DNA of 64,000 nucleotides, from NCBI RefSeq assembly GCF_024166365.1, contig NC_064838.1, positions 76,214,001 to 76,278,000 on the forward strand, written 5' to 3'. The translations under genes were made by a program, and so were the position numbers. The first letter of the stretch is position 1, and every line of letters begins with the position of its first letter. Shown piece after piece: positions 35,776 through 47,762 of this stretch. The stretch is from Elephas maximus indicus. Taxonomy: Eukaryota; Chordata; Mammalia; Proboscidea; Elephantidae. Under the pieces are notes generated by a model that was not told the origin of the DNA, did no database searches, and was given only the letters and a program-made list of their open reading frames with translations.

Positions 35776-36109
35776 ATGGAAGTTTCAAGTCCTTCTTTAT
35801 AGCTTGAATTAACCTATAAGAATTCAACAGAAAATAGTGTCTTCTTATTTTGGATCTAATAGAATCCTATCTTGGGGAATGAGTGCTAGTTTCTTCAGGA
35901 AAATAGGCAATCTGAACATATACACTGGTTAGTGTTGACTCAATTTCGTGTCGAGGAAGAGACTCCCCAGGTACAAACAGGTATGCAAGGCCCATAGCCT
36001 TAGATTTTTCACAGTGGTCTCTTTGCATCCTTTGGATGCATATAACCACCTGTAATTTTGATCTGGTGTTTTCTCTGTCCTTATTCACGTTGATTTGTGG
36101 TATAGCAGT

Positions 36110-36185
36110 GCTCTGGAGAAAAGGGTGTGGTAAACCTACTTATGTAAAGATTACAGCCAAAAAACCACAATGAGCTTGTTTGTTG
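36110..36185 (+). repeat. decayed AfroSINE remnant downstream of OR (unit 2)
   Basis: 'tggagaaaagggtgtggtaaa', 'cttatgtaaagattacagcc'. This is the shortest survivor of the SINE that all three units share after the OR. Confidence 0.6.
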
Positions 36186-37412
36186 TTTTTATTGTGATTA
36201 CAGTTAGCCTCTATATTCTTAATTCCCATCCTCGTAGATTTTCCCTTTTCAAATCTGAGTATGATAATTCAGAGGAGGAATTAGGGGCATTGCAAAAGAA
36301 ATAAGTAAGCCACAGATAGAAATTTCAGTGAGTTTTCAATACAAATCAGAGAAGAGAATAAACTGAGTAGAGAAAACTGACACCACAGACTCTAGTGACA
36401 TGGTCATTAAGGACCCAATTTCAGTTTCATTTCTTATTTGTATTTTTATCTATATAGAAGAAAATTAGACATGAATGTTTTTGTTTATTTGAGACTTCCA
36501 TTTCTATTTTTGTACTAAATTTTATTAAAGTTATTAAATATGCATTGATTTTATTGTATCAAGTGCTTTGGGGTTTCTCTAGCTTGAGAAAAAGACCATT
36601 TTTCTGTGTGGACATGGAAATCGGTAAATTCTGAGAGGAATTTTAGTGACATATATACATCACTTATTTTTTTCACATTCTGTGAATTTCAAAGTAAAAT
36701 CTATTCCAAGTCATTTATCATTGATTAGAGAAGCCACAGTTTGATTCTGCTATTGAAAGTTTTTCACAGCAGTATTTTCCAGTTAGAAAAGTTTTACCGA
36801 TGTCTTCTTCTTTTTCAAGAAAAGGAAAAGACAAAAAGGGAGTGTTTATTGGATACAATGTAGGTGTCTACTCAGAAACTCTCCATCTCCTATGTCTCCT
36901 GGACATGTACTCAATATGAAACCTCTGCTGCCACTGTCACCAAGTCTTTTGCAGGCAGAAATTTTGCTTTATATCAGGGTCATAATTTTATGGTAAAAGT
37001 GGCAGAACTGCAAAGAAGACTGAAGGCTCTGCCTCAACATACCCTTTGCTGAAACCACAGTCCTGATAGAGAAAGAACGGGACTCTCAGAGATAAATCAG
37101 GGAAATGTTTGTGCAGAAGAGTAGGCATATAACCCCCAAAATTATCTGTATCCTCTGGGTTGGTTCCCCCTTGTGAGGGAAGAAATATCTTCCCTGCCTC
37201 GATCCCATGTGATTACATCATCTGAAGCAGTTGCTGTGCAATGATAATTGTTCTCTTCCAGAACTTTCTCCTATATTCCTTATTACTTCCAAACAAGTAA
37301 CCAAAGGCAAATCTCAGGAAAGTCAAAGCAGTAAAATACAACCCTCACTCTTTTAAAAATGATATACATGAGGTAATTACAGTACCTAGCTAATATGTGT
37401 GGTGAGAAATGG

Positions 37413-37746
37413 GGAAACACTTTCCTACGGGAGTTAATCTTGAAGGTGTTAGCATAAGAGGACAGAAAATAAGTATGGAGATAGAAAAAAATTTTGCCAT
37501 GAGGGCACTCACAAATGGTTTGCAATTTGATGAATTACCAAGGACAGCTGAAGCTGGATTTTTAAAGTATATGCTGTAAGGAAACACTTTCCTACGGGAG
37601 TTAATCTTGAAGGTGTTAACACAGGAGGACAGAAAATAAGTATGGAGATAGAAAAAAATTTTGCCATGAGGGCACTCACAAATGGTTTGCAATTTGATGA
37701 ATTACCAAGGACAGCTGAAGCTGGATTTTTAAAGTATATGCTGTAA
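37413..37746 (+). repeat. 167-bp direct tandem duplication, private to unit 2
   Basis: 37413-37579 and 37580-37746 each run from 'ggaaacactttcctacggg' to 'aaagtatatgctgtaa'. The only clear differences lie in 'tgttagcataagagg' against 'tgttaacacaggagg'. Units 1 and 3 have one copy at the same place (28979 and about 62020), so this is a recent local event. Confidence 0.95.
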
Positions 37747-37754
37747 GGTGTTGT

Positions 37755-38165
37755 ATTGCCTTTCTACTGCTGCTGTAACAAATCGCCACAAATACAGTGC
37801 CTAAAACACCCCAAATTTATTATCTTAAGTTCTCAAGGTTGACAATCTGGGCTAAAATAAAAGTGTCATTATGGTTATGTTTCTTTTGGAGATGCTAGGA
37901 TTTTCCCAGAAACTGGAAACCACCCCCTTCCTTGGATCATGACTCTCTTCCTAAATCTTCAACATCAGCCACATTGCATATCTTTGACCATTCTTCCATT
38001 GCCACACCTCCCTCTTTTTCTTCTGCCTCTCTCTTCTACCTTTAAGGATACTTGTGATTACACTGAGCTCACCTGGATAATACAAGATAACCTTCCTACT
38101 TTAAAGTTAGATGATTAACAACCTTAATTTTGTCTGTAACCTTAATTATAAATATTATTGGAAAT
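37755..38165 (-). mobile_element. LTR fossil, MLT1-like MaLR (unit 2)
   Basis: Same insertion as at 29152-29585: 'tactgctgctgtaacaaatcgc', 'atttattatcttaagttctc', 'cttgtgattacactgagc'. Decayed and incomplete. Confidence 0.8.
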
Positions 38166-38860
38166 TATAAATTCTTCAGATATAGATTGAAATGATAAAT
38201 ACTTTAAATATAGGTTGTGGCTTCTTTCTCCACAATGCCTCCAACTACACATAGGCTTACAGACTATGTGATTCATTGACATGATATCCCATAAAGGTTG
38301 TCTAGGACACAATATGCATTTGTGAGCAACAGAAGTGTGAAATTGTTGTCATGATCTCATAATATTGATACTACCATATATTGCATCACCCATAAACAGC
38401 CAACCTGATAGAAGAGAGTAGAGATAGATAGCTGGATGCTCTTGAATAGATCCTGCCCATGGAGACCTTCGTACAACAGAACACAATATTGCTTGGTCTT
38501 ACATTATCCTCACCAATGCTGGCATGTTCAAGTTCATTGTTACATCTGTTTTGCCAATCCATCTCTCCGAGGCTCTCCCTCATACTTGCTTTAACTCTGC
38601 TTCACCAGACATGGTATTCTCTTCTAGATATGGGTCCTTTTAATGATGTGTATAAAGCATGCAAGTCAGCCAAAGTTCTGTTGCAATCCATACAGTTTTA
38701 ATTGAATGATTTTCAGAAATAGATCACCTTTCTTCCTAGTCTTAGAACAGGAGCTCTGTTGAAACCTGTCCATTATGGATAGAAGAGATTTTTCTTGGCT
38801 TTATGGTATATGTTGTTTGTTGCTAAAAAAAGAAAAAAATTTTTTTTTTGATACATGCTG

Positions 38861-40965
38861 TTTGTTTGTTGTTAGGTACCATAAAATTGGTTCCCATTCA
38901 TAATCCTCCTATTGTACAAAAGAAAAAAAGCACTGTCCTGTCCTGCACCATCCTCACAATTGTTTTTATACTTGCACCCACTGTTGCAGCCATTGTTGTC
39001 AATCCATTTAGTTGAGGATTTTCCTCTCTTTAGATGATGCTCTATTTTACCAAACATGATGTCCTTCTCCAGGGAGTGATCCCTCCTGACAACATGTCCA
39101 AATATGTGAGACATAGTCTCACCATCCTTACTTCTAGGGAGCATTCTGATTGTACTTCATCCAAGACAGATTTGTTTGTTCTCTTGGCAGTCCATGTATA
39201 TTCAGTATTCTTTGCCAACACCACAATTCAAAGGTGTCAATTCTTTAGTCTTCCTTTTCATTGTCCAGCTTTCCCATGCACAGGGGGCAACTGAAAACAC
39301 CATAATTTGGGTGAGGCACACCTTAGTCTTCAAGGTGACAACTTTGCTTTTCAACACTTTAAAGATTTTTTTTTGTAGCAGATTTTCCCAGTGTAATCCA
39401 TCTTTTGACTTCTTGACTGCTGCTTCCATGGCTGTTGATTGTGGATCGAAGTAAAATGAAATCCTTGACAACTTTGATCTTTTCTCTGTTTGTCATGATA
39501 TTGCTTATCCGTCAAATTGTGAGGATTTTTGTTTTCTTTTTGTTGAGGTGTAATCCACAGTGAAGGCTGTGGTCTTTGGTCTTCATCAGTAAGTGGACTT
39601 TCAGCAAGCATGTTGTATCATCTGCATTACACATGTTGTTAATGAGTCTCTGTCCAATCCTGATACCACGATTCTTTATACAGTCCAGCTTCTTGGATTA
39701 TTTCATCAGCATACAGACTGAATAAGTGCGGTGAAAGAATACAACCATGATACATACCTTTATTGACTTTAAACCACACAGGATTCCCTTGTTCTGTTCA
39801 AACGACTGCCTCTTGGTCTATGTCCAGGTTCCTAATGTGCACAATTATGTGTTCTGGAATTCCCATTCTTCTTAATGTTATCTATAATTTGTTATGGTCC
39901 ACACAGCACAGTCAAATGCCCCCGCATAGTCAATAAAACACAGGTAAACCTCTTTCTGGTATTCTCTGCTTTCAGCCAGGATTCATCTGACATCAGTTAT
40001 GATATCCCTGGTTTCAGGTCCTCTTCTGAATATGGCTTGAATTTTTGGCCGTTCGTGTCAATACACTGCTGCAGCTGCTATTGAATGATCTTCAGCAAAA
40101 TTTTACTTGTGCAGGATATTAATGATATTGTTGGATAATTTCTGTGTTCCATTGGATCACTTTTCTTGAGAATAAGCATAAATATGAATCTCTTCCAGTT
40201 GGCTGGCCAAGTAGCTCTCTTCCAGTGCTGCATCCATTTGTTGAAACATCTCAACTGGTATTTCCTCAATTCCTAGAGCCTTGTTTTTCACCAACTCCTT
40301 CACTGCACCTTGGACCTCTTCCCTTTGTGCCATTTGTTCCTGATCACATGCTACCACCTGAAATTGTTGAATGTTGACCAATTATTTTTGGTATAGTGAC
40401 TCTGTATATTCCTTCCATCTTCTTTTGGTGCTTCCTTTGTCTTTTAATATTTTCCTGTAGAATACTTCAATATTGAAACTCAAGAACTAAATTTTTTCTT
40501 CAGTTCTTTCAGCTTGAGAAATGCAGAGCATGTTCTTCCCTTTTGGTTTTCCATCTCCAGGTTTTGAACATGTCATTATAACACTTTACTTTCTCTTCTC
40601 CTGATCCTCATTTGAAATCTTCTTTTCAACTCTTTTACTTCATCATTCCTTCCATTCCTTTAACTACATTCAATAGCAAGTTTCAGAGTCTCTTCTGACA
40701 TCTATTTTATTCTTTTTTTTTTTTTCTTCCCTGACTTTTAAATGATCTCTTGCTTTCTTTGTGTATGATTTCCTTGATGTCATTCCACAACTGGTCTGGT
40801 CTTCAGTCATTAGTGTTCAATGCTTCAAATCTGTTCTTGAAATGGTCTCCAAATTCAGATGGGATATACCCAAGGCTGTACTTTGGATGTCATGGACTTG
40901 TTCTAATTTTCTTCAGTTTCAACTTGAACTTGCAAATGAATAATGGATGGTCTTTCCCACCATCA
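38861..40965 (-). mobile_element. RTE/BovB-like LINE, 2.1 kb, inserted in OR unit 2
   Basis: A reverse copy from the (AAC)n-side 3' end ('gtttgttgttaggtaccataa') through the reverse transcriptase ('gttgaggtgtaatccacagtg', 'catctgcattac') to the start of the RT-linker text ('cagtttcaacttgaacttgc'). It is 5'-truncated near 40965. Many frame breaks leave only short pieces (for example 40157-40381, residues EEVQGAVKELVKNKALGIEE). Unit 3 lacks this insertion, so it postdates that duplication. Confidence 0.93.
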
Positions 40966-41625
40966 CTATATATGATTTATAGCATGAGAAAATAAAATAA
41001 TCCTCCAATAATTCATTGTATGTTTCACCCCTGCATTCTGTGGAACCTGTTGCTTCAAGCTTGTAGTATCTCTGGGGCTTTCCAGGTGGACTAACTTGCT
41101 TTTTTCTCTATTCTTCCTCAGATAGTTGTAACGTTTTCTATTCATTTGTATCAGGTACCTATCACTACGTTTTGCAAAATGTCTGAAACTCTTTCAGCAA
41201 CTGGTATTTCCTGGGTGTTTTTTTTTTTTTTTTTGATCATCGTGGACTAACAGGTAATTTTCTTTTTTACTTTTATTTTAGTAAACAAGAGAAAAAAGAA
41301 AAATGTTTTTATGGATAGCTCATCATATTTAACAGAAAATGGCATTATTTATTTTTAAATCTGAATTTATGGTTTTCTTTTCTATGAAACAAAGACATAA
41401 AAAGAAGGAAACACAGTATAAAATTTTACCACCTAGATGTCTCTATTTACATGAAAATATGAAATAATATATGCATAAGTTTAGAAAATCCAAATAATTC
41501 AAAAATGTACAAAATGAAAAAATCTTAGTATCTCTTTCCCATCCTTTCATAAAAAGGTAATCACTATTAGTAGTTTATTTTGATTTGTTCCATTACAAAA
41601 TAACCATATGCTTATAGCCATAAAT

Positions 41626-41835
41626 GGAGTCTCTCGGTGGTGCAAACAGTTAAGTACTCAGCTATTAACCAAAAGATTAGAAGTTCATGCCATCTGGAAG
41701 AACTTCAGAAGAAAGACCAGCAGATCTACTTCTAAAATATCACAGCATTTGACAAACCCTATGGAACACATCTGTGCTCTGAAACACATGGGACTGCCTT
41801 GTATCAGAATCTACTCCAAGCCAACTGCATTTTTC
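41626..41835 (+). repeat. AfroSINE, long subtype
   Basis: 'ggagtctctcggtggtgcaaac', 'gcagatctacttctaaaatatc', 'tctactccaagccaactgc'. Confidence 0.85.
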
Positions 41836-41870
41836 TTACCTATATATATATATTTTTTATTATTATTAAT

Positions 41871-42038
41871 AGGAAAACCTGTGTCGTAGTGGTTAAGAGC
41901 TATGGTTGCTAACCGAAAAGTCGGTAGTTCGAACCCACTAGGCACTCCTAGGAAACCCTGTGGGGAAGTTCTACTCTGTTCAATAGGGTTGCTATGAGTT
42001 GTAATCCACTCGACCAGAGTAGGGTTTTTTTTGGTTAT
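41871..42038 (+). repeat. AfroSINE
   Basis: 'ggaaaacctgtgtcgtagtgg', 'aaagtcggtagttcgaaccc', 'ggaaaccctgtggggaagttc', ending 'ccactcgaccagagtaggg'. Confidence 0.92.
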
Positions 42039-42501
42039 TAATAGATAGATGCATAGATAGGAATTGAACTAGAAATTTTCTGATATCACTGGGAGGAAAA
42101 TGTGTGGAATTCCAGTAGCCAACCACACATCACTAGCTCATCAATCGTCTACTACCATGTACATATCCCAGGTAGCAGAGTGGTGGATTTTTTTTTTTCA
42201 GGAGAAAATATGTGGTTTATATCATACTGCCTGATTATCTGCAAGTTTTCTCCCAAAATATACAAATCCTGCCCGCACATTTAGAGATTCCGAAGAGCTT
42301 TTTGACTTCCTCACTTTTAAATTCAACTTGAGAGTTTCTCTTTCCAGATAAGATTGCAGGATTAGTGAACTGGAAGAGAAGTCAATAGAAATTTGTCTTT
42401 GAATTTAAATGTATATATTGGGGGTAGTGACTCCTCTATTTTTCTTAACAATCAAGGCTAAACTTAAAAATTAAGGCTTTCGATCCCTATTGTTAATGGA
42501 C
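42039..42501. other. intergenic, nothing recognised
   Basis: No gene or named repeat seen. Confidence 0.4.
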
Positions 42502-42722
42502 GTGTACCCATGGTGGCACTATGGTTAAGTGCTCAGCTGCTAACTGAAAGGTTATTGGCTCTAATCTACCAGCCTTTTCACAGGAGAAAGATGTGGCAGT
42601 CTGTTTTCATAAAGATCAAAGCTTTGGAAACCTTATAGAGCAGTCATACTCTGTCCTATAGGATTGCTATGAGTAGAAATCGACTCAACATCAATGGATT
42701 TGTTTTTTTTTTATTTTTGGTT
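42502..42722 (+). repeat. AfroSINE, long subtype
   Basis: 'acccatggtggcactatggtt', 'gagaaagatgtggcagtctg', 'ctctgtcctataggattgc', 'atcgactcaacatcaatgg', then poly-T. Confidence 0.9.
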
Positions 42723-42798
42723 AGGTTCCCAAAGGTTCTCACTTCTCCTTTCATCCCAAGGAAACTAATGTTATATTTAGGCCTACCACATATTGTAT

Positions 42799-44622
42799 CC
42801 CCTGCGTGTCTGTCAGTTTGTCATATGTTGGGGCTTGCATGCTGCTGTGAGATTGGAAGCTATGCAACCCTTATTCAATAACTCACAACCTTAACCATCA
42901 CAGTCACCCGTGGTGGAAAGCTTTCAGCTGAGCTTCCAGGCAACGACAAACTAGGAAGAAGGACCTGGCAGTCTACTTCTGAAAAAATCAGCCAGTGAAA
43001 ACCTTATGAATAGTAGTGAAACATTGTCTGCTATAGTGCTGGAAGATTAGCTGTGTTTGCCTGTGTTTTATTGACTATGCAAAGGCATTCAACTGTGTAG
43101 ATCATAACAAATTATGGATAGCATTACAAAGGATGTGAATTCCAGAACAAAGAATAAGAAGCAGTTGTTCAAACAGAACTAGGGGATACTATGCATGAGG
43201 CTGTATCATTTGACCATACTTACTTATTTACTTGTAATGGATTGAATTGTGTCCCCCCAAAATGTGTGTCAACTTAGTTAGGCCATGTGTGGTTGTCCTC
43301 CATTTTGTGATTTTCCTATGTATTATAAATTATAATCTTTGCTTGTGGTTAAAGAGGATTAGGGTAGGATGTAACACTTTTGCTCAGGCCACATCCTTGA
43401 TCCAATAAAAAAAGTATTTCCCCTGGGGTGTGGCCTGCATCATCTTTTAGTTCTCAAGAGATAAAAGGAAAGGGAAGCAAGCAGAGAGTGGGGGACATCA
43501 TACTACCAAGAAATAAGCACCAGAAGCAGAGCGCTTTCTTTGGACCCAGAGTCTCTGAGCCTGAGGTGCTCACAGACAAATGGAATACTGATGACAAGGA
43601 CCTTCCTCCAGAGCCAACAAAGAGAGAAAGCCTTCCCTTGGAGCCAGCTTCCTGATTTTGGACTTGTACCCTGCTTGGCTATGAGAGAATAAACTTCTCC
43701 TTGTTAAAGCCACCCACTTGTGGTATTTCTGCTATAGCAGCACTAGATAATTAAGACATTACTCAATCTATACGTTGAGCAAATAATCCAAGCAATTGGA
43801 CTATATGAATAAGAAAGGGGCATCAGGTAACAAGCTGTGTTATGCAGATGACACAACCTTGCTTGCTGAAAAGTGAAGAGGACTTGAAGCACTTACTAAT
43901 GGAAATCAAGGACTACAGGCTTCGTTATGGATTATACCTCAACATAAAGAAAACAAAAATCCTCACAACTGGACCAATAGGCAACATCACGATAGATGGA
44001 GAAAATATTGAAGTTTTCAAGGATTTCATTACTTGAATCCACAATCAGCACCCACTGAAGCAACAGTTAAGAAATCAAAAGATGTATGGCATTGGGAAAA
44101 TCTTTTGCAAAAGACCTCTTTAAAGTGTTAAAAAGTGAAGACGTCACTTTAAAGGCTAAGGTGTTCCTGACCCAAGCCATGGTGTTTTCAATCACCTCAT
44201 ATGCATATGAAAGTTGGACAATGAATACGAAAAGTTGAAGAAGAACTGATGCCTTTGAATTATGGTGTTGGTGGAGAATATTGAATATACCATGCACTCC
44301 CAAAAGAACAGACAAATGTGTCTTGTAAGAAGTAGAGCCAGAATGCTCCTTAGAGGCAAGGATGGTGAGACTTCATCTCGCATACTTGAGACTATTAACA
44401 GGAGGGGACAGTCCCTGGAAAAGGACATCATGCTCGGTAAAGTAGAAGGTCAACAAAAGAGAAAAAGACCCTCAATGAGATGGATTGACACAATGGCTAC
44501 AACAATGGCCTCAAACGTAACATCAATTGTGATGATGTCGCAGGACCAGGCAGTGTTTCCTTCTGTTGTACATACGGTCACTATGAATGTGAACTGATTC
44601 AATGGCACCTAACAACAACAAT
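42799..44622 (+). mobile_element. RTE/BovB-like LINE with 5' and 3' ends, large internal deletion, split by an LTR
   Basis: The 5' end is recognisable ('cccctgcgtgtctgtcagttt' to 'cattgtctgctatagtgctgg', 42799-43030). Then the endonuclease and most of the RT are missing, and the text resumes at 'tgcctgtgttttattgactatg' (about 43060). A solo LTR separates 43232 from 43759, after which the RTE continues through 'tatgcagatgacacaaccttg' (YADD box) to 'ggcacctaacaacaacaata'. The 111-codon frame at 44262-44597 is its C-terminal part. It cannot move by itself. Confidence 0.92.
43233..43758 (+). mobile_element. solo LTR fossil, ERVL-MaLR type, nested in RTE
   Basis: A 526-bp LTR beginning TGTAATGGATTGAATTGTG and ending AATTAAGACA. 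It carries a polyadenylation-type AATAAA near its end ('gagagaataaacttctcc') and exact 5-bp flanks TTACT (43228-43232 and 43759-43763). No internal region remains. The RTE sentence is continuous across it ('catacttacttatt' / 'caatctatacgttgag'), so it is younger than that RTE copy. Confidence 0.88.
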
Positions 44623-45079
44623 AACTTACTATGTAGTTCTCTATTCATTTACTAGTAAATGTTCATCTCCTATGTGCTCCTCACCATGAAAGAATGGTGG
44701 GAGCAATTAGTTTTTTACTTCTTGCATGTCATAATAAAATTACAGTTGGTATTTTGGAGATAATGAAGCAGGTACTGAGTTTCAGTCAGACCTATTTAGT
44801 GATTAAAAATATTATGCTGATCATTTTACTTTGTAAAATTTTAATCATAAGAGTCCTCAAGGAGGCGGGGCAAAGATGGCGGACTAGGTGGACACTACCG
44901 CGGATCCCTCTTGCAACAAAGACTCAGAAAAACAAGTGAATCGATCACATACATAACAATCTACGAACACTGAACAACAAACACAGATTTAGAGACAGAG
45001 AACGAACAAATATGGGGAGGCAGCAATTGTTTTCAGAGCCTGGAGCCAGCGTACCAGTCAGGTGACCTTCGGCGCCCGA

Positions 45080-45965
45080 TTTGGGGCAAAGCCCAGGGGG
45101 GACAGACGGCACAAACAAGGGGCCTAGGCCCTCCCCCGAACTCACTCCAGGAGGGGGCCAAGCTGGTTCGCGCAGGCGGCATGGCAGCGCAGCTGGTGGG
45201 AAAAGTCCCCGGGGGGCAGTGACAGGTCTTGGAGCGGGGAGAGCAGCGTCCCAGCTGGGGAGCCATCCCGCCGGGATTTTGGCAGGGTGCAGATATGGCA
45301 TAGGCACAGTGAGCTGCTCCATCCCCCTGAACTAACCCCGGGAAGGGGCCCAGCCGGTTGGCGCGGGCGGCGTGGGGACTCAGCCGGTGGGAGAAGTCCC
45401 CGGGAGGCAGTGACTGGTCTTGGAGCAGGGAGAGCAGCGTCCCAGCCGGGGAGCCGTCCCGCCGGGATTTTGGCGGACTGCGGGCACTGCCTAAGTGTGG
45501 GGAGCAGCTCCACTCCCCTGAACTGACCCGGGGGGGCCCAACCGGTTCACGAGGGCGGAGTGGAGACGCAGCTGGTCGGAGAAGTCCCCGGGAGACAGTG
45601 ACGGGTCTTGGAGCAGGGAGAGCGGTGTCCCAGCCGGGGAGCCGTCCCACCGGGATTTTGGTGGGGCACGGGAGCGGGGAGCTGCTCCACGCCCCTGAAC
45701 TAACCCCGGGAGGGGGCCCAGCCATTTCACGCGGGTGGCGTGGCGACGCAGCTGGTGGGAGAAGGCCCCGGGAGACAGTGATGTGTCTTGGAGCGGGGAG
45801 AGTGGCGTCCCAGCCGGGACGTGCGGTCGCGGTGCAGGCACGAGGAGCTGCTCCACTCGCCTGAGCTGACCCCAGGGGGGGCCCAGCCGTTTCTTGGGGG
45901 CGGCGCGGCAACGCGGCAGGCAGGACGGGGAGTCCCCTGGAGGCAGCGACTGATTTTGGAGTCGG
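45080..45965 (+). promoter_or_regulatory. L1 5'UTR: tandem GC-rich monomers
   Basis: About five head-to-tail units of 165-191 bp. The word 'ggtcttggagc' (or a close variant) recurs at about 45225, 45416, 45604, 45784 and 45951. Each unit also repeats 'gtcccagccggggagcc', 'cgggattttgg', 'gagctgctccac' and 'gtccccggga'. In mouse L1 such monomer arrays are known to act as the promoter, and a comparable role here is inference. The array is CpG-rich in an otherwise AT-rich region. Confidence 0.85.
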
Positions 45966-46284
45966 GAGTGCACCATCCCAGGCTGGCAGCAGAGGATCTG
46001 ACTGTGACTCCAGTGGTCCAGACACCCCGGGGGCAATCTCCACACATCCAGCACACATAGGTGACGTGCCTCACGGAAATCTCAGATATAATAGTCATTC
46101 CAAGCAAGACAAGCAACTCTGGCTATATTCTGAGGTGCTACTCTCCTATCTTTCTGATCCATCCCCCACCCTCCCCAGGCAGCTTCATTAACATCTGAAT
46201 AGCCTGAGCCAGAGGGAGAACTCTGATAGGGATCTGACTGCATTTTTTTTCAGCGGATTTCCTGGAAAAACTAGTTTACCAGTG

Positions 46285-47302
46285 ATGGCTCGGAGACAGC
46301 AGTCCATATCAAACCACATAAAGAAGCAGACCATGACAGCTTCTCCAACCCCCCAAACAAAAGAATCAAAATCTTTCCCAAATGAAGATACAATCCTGGA
46401 ATTATCAGATACAGAATATAACAAACTAATTTACAGAATCCTTCAAGACATCACAAACAAAATAAGGCAAACTGCAGAAAAAGCCAAGGAACACACCGAT
46501 AAAACTGTTGAAGAGCTCCAAAAGATTATTCAAGAACATAGTGGAAAAATTAATAAGTTGCAAGAATCCATAGACAGACAGCATGTAGAAATACAAAAGA
46601 TTAACAATAAAATTACAGAATTAGACAACGCAATAGGAAGTCAGAGGAGCAGACTCGAGCAATTAGAATGTAGACTGGGACATCTGGAGGACCAGGGAAT
46701 CAACACCAACATAGCTGAAAAAAAATCAGATAAAAGAATTTAAAAAAATGAAGAAACCCTAAGAATCATGTGGGACTCTATCAAGAAGGATAACTTGCAT
46801 GTGATTGGAGTTCCAGAACAGGCAGGGGGGACAGAAAACACAGAGAAAATAGTTGAAGAAATCCTGACACAAAACTTCCCTGACATCATGAAAGACGAAA
46901 GGATATCTATCTAAGATGCTCATCGAACCCCATTTAAGATTGATCCAAAAAGAAAAAACACCAAGACATATTATCATCAAACTCACCAAAACCAAAGATA
47001 AACAGAAAATTTTAAGAGCAGCCAGGGAGAAAAGAAAGGTTTCCTTCAAGGGAGAATCAATAAGAATAAGTTCAGACTACTCAGCAGAAACCATGCAGGC
47101 AAGAAGGGAATGGGACGACATATACAGAGCACTGAAGGAGAAAAACTGCCAACCAAGGATCACATATCCAGCAAAACTCTCTCTGAAATATGAAGGAGAA
47201 ATTAAGATATTTACCGATAAACACAAGTTTAGAGAATTTGCAAAAACTAAACCAAAGCTACAAGAAATACTAAAGGATATTGTTTGGTCAGAAAACCAAT
47301 AA
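46285..47302 (+). pseudogene. L1 ORF1 (RNA-binding chaperone), broken
   Basis: L1 ORF1p normally coats L1 RNA as a trimer. The start is ATG at 46285 (MARRQQSISNHIKKQ). Residues of about 46330-46740 form a coiled coil (TAEKAKEHTDKTVEEL, INKLQESIDRQHVEIQKI). The second half, in the region 46916-47302, reads KDKQKILRAAREKRKVSFKGE and KHKFREFAKTKPKLQEIL, the RRM and C-terminal domains. Two in-frame stops (TAA at 46741-46743 where lysine is expected, and TAA near 46912 where CAA is expected) and one frameshift in the A-run near 46950 break it. The intact length would be about 338 residues, typical for L1. Confidence 0.93.
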
Positions 47303-47762
47303 TATCAGATACCAGCACAATACAAGGTCACAAAACAGAATGTCCTGATATCAACTCAAATACGGAAATCACAAAAACAAACAAATTAAGATTAATTAAA
47401 GAAAAATAATACACATAACAGGGAATCATGGAAGTCAATAGGTAAAAGATCACAACAATCAAAAAGAGGGACTAAATACAGGAGGCATTGAACTGCCATA
47501 TGGAGAGTGATACAAGGCGATATAGAACAATACAAGTTAGGTTTTTACTTAGAAAAATAGGGGTAAATAAAAAGGTAACCACAAAAAGGTGTAACAGCTC
47601 CATAACTCAAGATAAAAGCCAAGAAAAACGTAACGACTCAACTAACATAAAGTCAAACACTATGAAAATGAGGATCTCACAATTTACTAAGAAAAACGTC
47701 TCAGCACAAAAAAGTATGTGGAAAAATGAAATGGCTAACAACACACATGAAAAGGCATCAAA

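Larger units (their letters stand above)
34230..41390 (+). repeat. OR duplicon, unit 2
   Basis: The left edge is near 'tttatgtaagtatgcattac', which unit 3 matches at 58720; unit 2 lacks the further 0.9 kb shared by units 1 and 3. On the right it follows unit 3 to 'gaatttatggttttc' at about 41385 (window end in unit 3). It is interrupted at 38861-40965 by a long RTE, while unit 3 carries a different insertion at the same place. Confidence 0.85.

Noticed and set aside
38866-40970. Long stretch of minus-strand small frames as a gene cluster
   Set aside because: All are pieces of one frame-broken RTE element.
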